Below, in pieces: positions 58,022 through 64,000 of a DNA stretch of 64,000 nt. Below the pieces are notes generated by a model. The model was not told the origin of the DNA, made no database searches, and saw only the letters and a program-made list of their open reading frames with translations. Every line of letters begins with the position of its first letter. Positions within the stretch are counted from its first letter, which is position 1. The DNA comes from JAEUKH01 sp964447205 (GTDB taxonomy: Bacteria > Myxococcota_A > Polyangia > Polyangiales > Ga0077539). The DNA is taken from NCBI GenBank assembly GCA_964447205.1, contig CAYUSB010000008.1, positions 143,073 to 207,072 of the forward strand, in the 5' to 3' direction. Made by a program: the position numbers and the translations under genes.

Positions 58022-59503
58022 ATGAGCACGAGCAGCACCGGCCCCGTCGAGGAGGTCATCCTCAACTGGACCGACCTGACAGGCAAGAAGACCGGGGCCA
58101 CGGCCCTGGGGTCCAACAAGTTCTACAAGGCGCAGATCTTCGACCTGGGCGGGTCGTTCAAGGTCGTCTTCAACTACGGGCGGGTGGGGCAGGCGGGGCA
58201 GACCCAGGAGGTGGTGTGCAGCACCCTCGCCGCGGCCAGGAAGGCCCTGGAGAAGAAGGTCGGCGAGAAGGTGGCCAAGGGCTACACCCGCATCGAGATG
58301 CGCACCGACCAGGACGAGCTCACCAAGGCCCAGGCCAAGGGCGTGGCGGTCGGGGCCCCCAAGACGAAGACCGTACGCACCCGGGAGTTTCACCCCGAGG
58401 TCGAGGACTTCCTCAAGATCGTGTACGGCAGCACCGGGGCCGCCGTGGCCGCGGGGCTGTCGTCGACGGCCGGGGCCAGCAAGGACGCCCCCCTCGGCAA
58501 CCTCTCCGACAAGCAGCTCGACAAGGGAGCCGACATCCTCGACGAGATCGAGAAGCTCCTCAAGAGCGCGAAGAAGCCCACGAAGAACGACCTGGTCGAC
58601 CTGACCAACGACTTCCTCTCCAACATCCCCCGCAACATCGACCACGCCCGCAAGGGGGGCCGGCTCAACCTCGACGCCATCCTGATCAACAGCGATGACC
58701 GGATCAAGGAGCAGCGGACCTTCATCGGCCTCCTGCGCGACGCCTTCCTGCAGAAGGCCGTGTTTGCCGAGGCCGCGGCCGTCGATGACCCCACCGAGGT
58801 CTGGTACGACGGCCTCAAGTGCGACATCGAACACGTCGACCCCAAGTCGGACTACTACAAGTACGTCAAGAACCTCTTCGACAAGGGTCAGTCCCCGAAG
58901 AACTCCAACTTCTACGGCCGGCTCAAGGTCGGTCGGGTGTGGAAGGTCGAGCAGCAGGGGCGTAAGCCGCGCTTTGACGAGTTCGCGGGGGTCATCACCC
59001 AGAAGCCCGGGGCCACGGGGCTCGTGCCCGGATGGCACGGCACCCGCACCGAGAACATCATGGGCATCTGCAAGACGGGCCTCCTGATGCCGGAGAACCT
59101 GCCCAAGGGTGTTCACATCACGGGCCGGGCCTTCGGGCTGGGGATCTACCACACCCCGTGTTGGCCCGACTCCGGCGACACCACCGCGGTCGACGAGCAG
59201 GGGCAGAAGTACACCCGCTACAACGGGGCCCTCAAGAGCATGAACTACTCCTCCCTGCGCGGGGCCTTCTATCACACCAACAACACCGCCGACCGCGGGT
59301 ACATGTTCCTCGAGGACCTGGCCCTCGGGGTGCCCGAGCTGGCCCTCCAGGCCTGCTTCAACAAGCCCCGCCCCGAGACCGGGTGCGACTACATCTACGC
59401 CCGGTCGCACCGACACGCCTCCCTCGCCAACGACGAGGTCGTGACCTTCCACGAAGACGCCTCGCGCCGCGTGGCCGTGCTCGAAGTCCTCTACAAGAAG
59501 TAG
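58022..59503 (+). CDS. Bacterial poly(ADP-ribose) polymerase: WGR, regulatory helical domain, ART catalytic domain
   Basis: Predicted 493 residues. A WGR domain covers ~30-95 (FKVVFNYGRVGQAGQTQEVV; motif YGRVG at 52-56). A Lys-rich linker precedes the helical regulatory domain, ~125-245 (PLGNLSDKQLDKGADILDEI, LVDLTNDFLSNIPRNI). The ART domain follows with the H-Y-E triad: HGTRTENIMGICKTGL (H339), AFGLGIYHTP (Y376), SLANDEVVTFHE (E472). The Lys before the Tyr in PARP1 (GKGIYFAD) is Leu here. This is the architecture of human PARP2/PARP3 and rare bacterial homologues such as Herpetosiphon PARP. It uses NAD+ to ADP-ribosylate targets, presumably on DNA damage. No PARG-like macrodomain hydrolase is seen nearby. 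Confidence 0.93.
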   Translation: MSTSSTGPVEEVILNWTDLTGKKTGATALGSNKFYKAQIFDLGGSFKVVFNYGRVGQAGQTQEVVCSTLAAARKALEKKVGEKVAKGYTRIEMRTDQDELTKAQAKGVAVGAPKTKTVRTREFHPEVEDFLKIVYGSTGAAVAAGLSSTAGASKDAPLGNLSDKQLDKGADILDEIEKLLKSAKKPTKNDLVDLTNDFLSNIPRNIDHARKGGRLNLDAILINSDDRIKEQRTFIGLLRDAFLQKAVFAEAAAVDDPTEVWYDGLKCDIEHVDPKSDYYKYVKNLFDKGQSPKNSNFYGRLKVGRVWKVEQQGRKPRFDEFAGVITQKPGATGLVPGWHGTRTENIMGICKTGLLMPENLPKGVHITGRAFGLGIYHTPCWPDSGDTTAVDEQGQKYTRYNGALKSMNYSSLRGAFYHTNNTADRGYMFLEDLALGVPELALQACFNKPRPETGCDYIYARSHRHASLANDEVVTFHEDASRRVAVLEVLYKK

Positions 59504-59516
59504 ACTGCGCGCCACG

Positions 59517-60896
59517 ATGCTCCGGTGGCGACCCACGACGTCGGGGGGGAGGGGGCTCCTCCTCGGGCTGTTCCTCCTCCCGACCCCCGCCCTCTCGCAA
59601 GACACCCTGGCCGAACAGTTCGATCCCGCCCTCGTGGCCCTCGGGCAACACGCCGCCCAGCTCTTCGCCGACCAGCGCACCCTGGGGCTGTGCCTGCGCG
59701 GGATGCCCGAGGGGTCGCAGCCCGGCCCCCTCCTCGCCGCCCTCGATCCGCGGATCATCGCCCGGGGAATGCAGCGGGTGGGCGTCCCCCCGGCCCTGTG
59801 CGAACAACGCACCGACGCGGCTCTCCTGCGGGCCTCGGGGGTCTCGCTCCTGCTCGATCTGGCCTGGACCGTCCGGGCCGGAGACTTCGCCCTTCGTACC
59901 GAAGCCCTCGTGGCCGACGAGGGGCCGTGGGCGCGGTTCTTCCGTCCCCCCGGGGGCAGCACACGTTCGGTGCACGCGGCGTCGGCGAGTGTGCCCCGCG
60001 ACGCGGCCCGGGTCGCCCTCGGGATCACCCCGCCCACCCCGTGGCCGCTGGTGTCGCTCGGATCGCGGCCCCGCATGGTCACCACCCCCTTCCGCGACGT
60101 GGTCGCCCTGGCCGCCGGCGACCTCGACGGAACCCCCGGCGACGAGCTCGTGGTGGTCACCCTCACGACCGTACACATCGCCCGCTTCGACCGCGGGTCT
60201 CTGCGTTTTCTCACCACCGCCGGGACCTCCCTCGCCCCCGCGGGGTGGGCCCCCGTTCCGCGCCGCGAGCCGCTTGGGGTGGCGAGTTATGTGCCTGCCG
60301 AGCGGTCGGTTCGGCTGCGCACGAGCGCCCTCGCGGCCATCGGGTCGGTGCGCCTCGTGGGCGACACCGTGCTCGTACGGCCCGAACCCTCCGACGACGA
60401 CCGTTGGCCCCTCCCCAGCGACGACGGCCTCGCCTGTGCGGTGCTCCAGGGCGAGCGGGTCGTTCGCTGGTGGCGCCGCTGCGGATCGCCCCCCGAAGCC
60501 CCCCTGCCCCCCGACCCGGCCTTTCGGGCGGCCTTCCCCGTCGTGCGGGGCCCGTGGACCGCGTGGTGCGACGGGGCCGGGCGATGCGCCCTGTACGACG
60601 GAGCCGCCCTGCGCGGGGTCCTGCCCGATGCGGCCTGGCCCGTGGAGATCGTCGACCTCGCGGAGACCGGAACCCCCTCCCTGGTCACCGCCTCGGCCGC
60701 ACCTCCGGGCAGCCCCGATCGGGTGCGGTCGTTGATCGCGAACGGCGAGGCCGTACGCGAGGGGGCCACGGTGCGCAGCCCCGGTCCGGTCACGGCCCTC
60801 ACCACCGCCGACCTCACAGGCACCGGAACCCGCATGGTCATCGCCGCCCTCACCGACCCCGCCCATGGGACCTCCGCCCTGTGGGTGTGGCCATGA
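59517..60896 (+). CDS. Secreted protein with FG-GAP-like stretch
   Basis: Predicted 459 residues. A signal peptide (GLLLGLFLLPTPALSQ) sets the start. The protein has several Cys, and a stretch VALAAGDLDGTPGDELVVVT with VHIARFDRGSLRFL like one FG-GAP repeat; a later VTALTTADLTGTGTRMVIAA looks like another. The rest is unrecognised. It is probably periplasmic or surface exposed. It is 13 bases beyond the PARP stop and overlaps the next gene by ATGA. Confidence 0.77.
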   Translation: MLRWRPTTSGGRGLLLGLFLLPTPALSQDTLAEQFDPALVALGQHAAQLFADQRTLGLCLRGMPEGSQPGPLLAALDPRIIARGMQRVGVPPALCEQRTDAALLRASGVSLLLDLAWTVRAGDFALRTEALVADEGPWARFFRPPGGSTRSVHAASASVPRDAARVALGITPPTPWPLVSLGSRPRMVTTPFRDVVALAAGDLDGTPGDELVVVTLTTVHIARFDRGSLRFLTTAGTSLAPAGWAPVPRREPLGVASYVPAERSVRLRTSALAAIGSVRLVGDTVLVRPEPSDDDRWPLPSDDGLACAVLQGERVVRWWRRCGSPPEAPLPPDPAFRAAFPVVRGPWTAWCDGAGRCALYDGAALRGVLPDAAWPVEIVDLAETGTPSLVTASAAPPGSPDRVRSLIANGEAVREGATVRSPGPVTALTTADLTGTGTRMVIAALTDPAHGTSALWVWP

Positions 60897-62275
60897 CCTT
60901 CCCTGTTGGGCGTCGTGGGTTTCTCTCCCTGGGGCTCGCGTTGGGCGCCTTGCCGCGGGGGGTGGGGGCTGTCCTACGAACGCCGCCTGGGGGCGTCCTG
61001 CGGTGGCCCCTGGTGGCTCCGTGGCAGGTGGTCGACCCGGGGCGTGCGGTTGATCTGGCCGACACGATGATGGCGGGCCTGGTGTTTGACACCCTGGCCA
61101 CGCTCCAGCCCGACGGGGGGGTGACGTACCCGATCCTGGCTGCCCCCCCGGGGGTGTCGCCCGACGGGCTGACGGCCACGGTGTCGTTGCGTCCGGGGAT
61201 GCGCTTTGCGAACGGGGTTCCGGTGACCGCGAGGGCGGTGGCGGCGGCGTGGCAGGTGGTGCGGGGTGCCGCCCTGGGGCGTCTGGTGTTGGCCCTCGGG
61301 CGTTCGCTCAACCCGGTGGAGGTTCGCGGGGACACCGAGCTCGTCTTGCACCTCGCCCAACCCGGAACCCTCGACGAATGGCTCCTGGCCCCCCCCCTCG
61401 CCCCCACGGTGGCGGTGGCCACGGGCACCCGCGCGGGTCTCGGCCCCTTCACCCTGGTCACAGCCGGCGAGGCCCGAACCCTCTCCCGCAACCCCCGTTG
61501 TCCTCGCGGTCTGCCGTATCTGGAGCGGGTCGAGCTCGTGGCCCCCCAGTCACGAAACGACGAGGTTCGGGCGTTTACGGCGGGGGGGTTGGAGGCGAGC
61601 TGGTGGGGGCGATCGCTCTATGGGGTGGAACGCACGGCCACCCGGGTCGAACCCGCGTCCACCGGAGCCGTGGTGGGCCTCGTGTTGGCGACGGGCGGCG
61701 TGGTGACCTCGGCCCCGTTGGCGCGGGCCCTGGAGCGGGCGTTGTCGTCTCTGTCAGCGTCCGACGACACGGGCCGAAGCCTGCGTCCGCTTCCGTTCGC
61801 CCCGCCTGCGTCTGCGGCCGACCCGTCGGGGCTGGTGCGTGCGGTGTCGGCCCGGTCGGCCCAGCCCGTGTTGCGCATCGCCCGCGAACCCCGTGACGCC
61901 CTGCTCGACGCGGTGGGCGAGCGGGTGGTGGCGTTGTTGGATCGGGTGGGGGTTCGGGCGACCCTGGTGGCGCGCGATGCGGCCCATGATGCGGCTTTGC
62001 GTGCGGTGTCTCCCATCGGGGTCGACCCGGCCCTGGCCCTGGCCTCGTTTGTGGCGGTGTCGGGCGACGAGGCGGGGGCGAGCGCCATCGTACGCAGCCC
62101 GCGGTCGCGGCGTGCGGAGGTGGGCTCGGCGGTGTGGTCCCGAACGGCCGCGGCCATCCTCGGGGTGGTCTCGCCCGGTGCCTTTGTGACGGAGGGGCTG
62201 CGGGGGGCCCGGGTGGACGCGTTGGGTCGGCTCGATCTGGCCGAGGCCTGGATGGCCCGGGGACGCGCCCCGTGA
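60893..62275 (+). CDS. Tat-exported extracellular solute-binding protein (family 5 like)
   Basis: Predicted 460 residues. The N-terminus has a twin-arginine motif GRRGFLSLGLALG (RRxFL), so Tat export is probable. The domain begins LVFDTLATLQPDGGVTYPIL and TATVSLRPGMRFANGVPVTA, the signature of SBP_bac_5 (peptide/nickel-type) proteins; VELVAPQSRNDEVRAFTAGG also fits. No ABC permease or ATPase is adjacent. Its stop overlaps a histidine kinase start, suggesting that the binding protein feeds a signal rather than uptake. Confidence 0.83.
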   Translation: MTFPVGRRGFLSLGLALGALPRGVGAVLRTPPGGVLRWPLVAPWQVVDPGRAVDLADTMMAGLVFDTLATLQPDGGVTYPILAAPPGVSPDGLTATVSLRPGMRFANGVPVTARAVAAAWQVVRGAALGRLVLALGRSLNPVEVRGDTELVLHLAQPGTLDEWLLAPPLAPTVAVATGTRAGLGPFTLVTAGEARTLSRNPRCPRGLPYLERVELVAPQSRNDEVRAFTAGGLEASWWGRSLYGVERTATRVEPASTGAVVGLVLATGGVVTSAPLARALERALSSLSASDDTGRSLRPLPFAPPASAADPSGLVRAVSARSAQPVLRIAREPRDALLDAVGERVVALLDRVGVRATLVARDAAHDAALRAVSPIGVDPALALASFVAVSGDEAGASAIVRSPRSRRAEVGSAVWSRTAAAILGVVSPGAFVTEGLRGARVDALGRLDLAEAWMARGRAP

Positions 62276-64000
62276 GGCTCCGAACGCGGCTCGGGATGGC
62301 CATGTTGCTCGTGGCCCTGTTGCCCCTGGCGGGGGCGGGAATGTTGGCCCGTCGGGCCTTGACGGAGCGGTTTGCGGAGGATGATGCCCGTCGTCGCGAG
62401 GCGGCGGTGACGCGGGTGACCCGGGTGTTGGAAGACCACGCGGCGGCCCAACGACGGAGCCTGGCGCGGTTTTGTGCCCACGACTACCTGGTCGATCGCA
62501 CGCTCCTGCAGCTCGCGGCCCGGCAGTTTGATGCGGGGGCCCGGAGCGAGTTGGGGGCGGTGCTGCCGGAGGTTCGGGATGCGATGGGGCTTGATACGTT
62601 GAGCCTCGTGCGGGGGGACGGGCTGGTGTTGGCCTCTGCCCATTACCCGGGCATGGCCGGGTCGCTCGACGCCCACGCCTTCGCGGTGGCGGGGCGCGAG
62701 ACGGAGGGGCCGCGGGTGCGGAAGGTGCGGGTGCGGGACACCGAGGGGCCGCGTGACCTGCTGGTGTTGGAGAGCGCGTGCGTGCGGCGTCGGGGGGGCG
62801 TGGCCGTGGCCGTGCTCGGCGGGGTGGCCCTGGAGGGAAGGCTGCGCGAGGCCCTGTCGCGGGATGATGCGGTGCGGGTGCGGATCGCGGTGCCGCCGGT
62901 GGCCGAAGGGGGGGATGCGTTGCGGCGGGTGATCGCCCTGCGGGGCGACGGAGGGCGGGCCCTGGCCTCGGTGGTGGTGGAGACCGACGACGGGCGGTTG
63001 CAGACGCTGTTGGGGTCGCTGGATGCCCTGTTGGCCCTGGCGGCTGCGGTGGCGGTGGTGGTGACGGCAGCGGTGGCGGCGGCGTTGGCGGCGGCGTTGG
63101 CGCGGCCCATCGTGCGGGTGGCCGACGCGGCCGACCGGATCGCGGCGGGCGATCGTTCGGTGCAGTTGACCGACGCGGCGGGGGTGGAGGTGGGGCGGCT
63201 GGTGCGGGCCTTCAACCAGATGAGCGCGTCGCTGGCGGCGGCGGAGAAGCGGTCGCGGCGGGCCGAGCGCCTCGCGGCGTGGCGCGACATCGCCCGACAG
63301 ATGGCCCACGAGATCAAGAACCCCCTCACGCCCATTCGGATGGGGATCGAGCGGCTGCAGCGGGCGAGGGTTCGGGGGGTGGAGGATTTTGATGCGCGGT
63401 TTGTGGAGGAGACCGCGGTGGTGTTGGAGGAGGTCGAGCGGCTGCGGCGGCTGGTGGAGGACTTCTCGCGGTTTGCGCGGATGCCGCGGCCCAAGCTCGG
63501 GGCCGTGTCGGTGGCCGAGCTGGTGGGGCATGTGGCCGAGCTGCACGGGCACGGGGCCACGCGGGTGAGTGTGGTGGTCGAGGGGGAGGGGAGGAGTCTG
63601 GGGGAGATGCCGGTGCTGCGGGGGGACCGGGATCAGTTGACGCAGGTGTTGGTCAATCTGGTTGCCAATGGGTGTTGGGCGGCCGAGGCTCGGGCGGAGG
63701 CGGAGGGGGCGGGAGATGGGGAAGGGAAGGGGAGGGAGCCGGCGGTGGTGATTTCGGTGGGGGTGGTGCCGGCGGGGGGTGGGGCGGGTGCGGGGGATGG
63801 TGGGGAGCGGGGGGAGCGGGTTCGGGTGACGGTGGCGGACAATGGGGCCGGGGTGGATGCCGAGGTGATGGCGCGGCTGTTTGAGCCGTATGTGACGCGC
63901 AGGCCGGGTGGGACGGGGCTGGGGCTGGCGATCGCGTACAGGATCGTGACGGACCACGGCGGAGGGGTGACCGTGCAGAGCGGGGCAGACGGGGCGCGGT
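62272..64000 (+). CDS. NtrY-like sensor histidine kinase (truncated at window end)
   Basis: At least 576 residues, running off the window. GTG start overlapping the previous stop (GTGA). A membrane helix lies at ~8-25, an extracytoplasmic sensor region ~35-245, a second helix ~250-278 and a HAMP region to ~320. The dimerisation helix has WRDIARQMAHEIKNPLTPIR with phospho-His H346. The ATPase domain shows DQLTQVLVNLVANG (N box), VTVADNGAGVD (G1) and TGLGLAIAYRIV (G2). NtrY-type kinases respond to nitrogen or redox cues. Upstream is a binding protein, and any response regulator lies beyond the window. Use of GTG/GGG/GCG codons increases through the sensor region. Confidence 0.9.
   Translation, partial: MRLRTRLGMAMLLVALLPLAGAGMLARRALTERFAEDDARRREAAVTRVTRVLEDHAAAQRRSLARFCAHDYLVDRTLLQLAARQFDAGARSELGAVLPEVRDAMGLDTLSLVRGDGLVLASAHYPGMAGSLDAHAFAVAGRETEGPRVRKVRVRDTEGPRDLLVLESACVRRRGGVAVAVLGGVALEGRLREALSRDDAVRVRIAVPPVAEGGDALRRVIALRGDGGRALASVVVETDDGRLQTLLGSLDALLALAAAVAVVVTAAVAAALAAALARPIVRVADAADRIAAGDRSVQLTDAAGVEVGRLVRAFNQMSASLAAAEKRSRRAERLAAWRDIARQMAHEIKNPLTPIRMGIERLQRARVRGVEDFDARFVEETAVVLEEVERLRRLVEDFSRFARMPRPKLGAVSVAELVGHVAELHGHGATRVSVVVEGEGRSLGEMPVLRGDRDQLTQVLVNLVANGCWAAEARAEAEGAGDGEGKGREPAVVISVGVVPAGGGAGAGDGGERGERVRVTVADNGAGVDAEVMARLFEPYVTRRPGGTGLGLAIAYRIVTDHGGGVTVQSGADGAR

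Overview
The window is a very GC-rich, gene-dense chromosomal segment that looks like Myxococcota (order Polyangiales or a relative). The evidence is two secreted proteins with a MYXO-CTERM tail (Gly-Cys-Gly-Cys, one hydrophobic segment, Arg cluster), a GltJ/AgmX-like zinc-ribbon/GYF/TonB-C protein, many lipoproteins with Asp/Ala/Pro-rich linkers, and strong G/C third positions. I cannot name a genus. No rRNA, tRNA, CRISPR array, prophage or complete insertion sequence was seen.

Layout. 0-8.4 kb: end of a TonB-C-like protein, a subtilase-like FG-GAP protein overlapping ccmB, then an integral membrane protein and a VWA lipoprotein. 8.4-18.7 kb: mostly housekeeping, with an ABC-F ATPase divergent from an acyl-CoA dehydrogenase, the block tsaD / small His-rich membrane protein / gcvH / trxB on the minus strand, then rsfS-rlmH and a cytochrome P450 on the plus strand. 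18.7-19.25 kb: intergenic region with copies of an inverted-repeat element. 19.25-25.3 kb, minus strand: methyltransferase, hflX (apparently starting at ATC), thioredoxin-like lipoprotein and a MYXO-CTERM protein; then a gene-free 0.6 kb and thiD. 25.4-30.4 kb: polysaccharide deacetylase and a 1250-residue DUF4132/HEAT-like protein. 30.3-34.0 kb: an accessory patch with a Uma2-type protein, two unrecognised genes, a frameshifted lipoprotein gene and three kinds of repeat. 34-39.2 kb: a DUF6748-like lipoprotein and a sugar ABC importer in which the binding protein and first permease are one polypeptide (malK, malE-malF, malG). 39.2-44.7 kb: GST-like protein, GltJ-like protein, an MshEN/receiver/TPR protein and a lipoprotein. 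45-57 kb: ald, secreted lipase-like lipoprotein, Gre-like factor, prepilin peptidase, TPR protein, MBL-fold protein with a zinc-type dehydrogenase, and a MATE exporter. 57.3-64 kb, plus strand: an unrecognised protein next to a bacterial poly(ADP-ribose) polymerase, a secreted FG-GAP-like protein, and a Tat-exported binding protein overlapping an NtrY-like histidine kinase that runs off the window.

How the genes work together. Clear units are the sugar importer, rsfS-rlmH (50S subunit maturation/silencing), the tsaD-gcvH-trxB block, the MshEN-receiver protein with the GltJ-like protein (surface motility or polarity is plausible), and the PARP pair. Start-stop overlaps of the ATGA type are common, so transcription in short operons is likely. 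Most promising leads: the PARP with its unknown partner, rsfS with a 238-residue Lys/Ala/Pro tail, the fused importer, the hflX start, and the repeat families at 18.7-19.2 and 31.6-34.0 kb.
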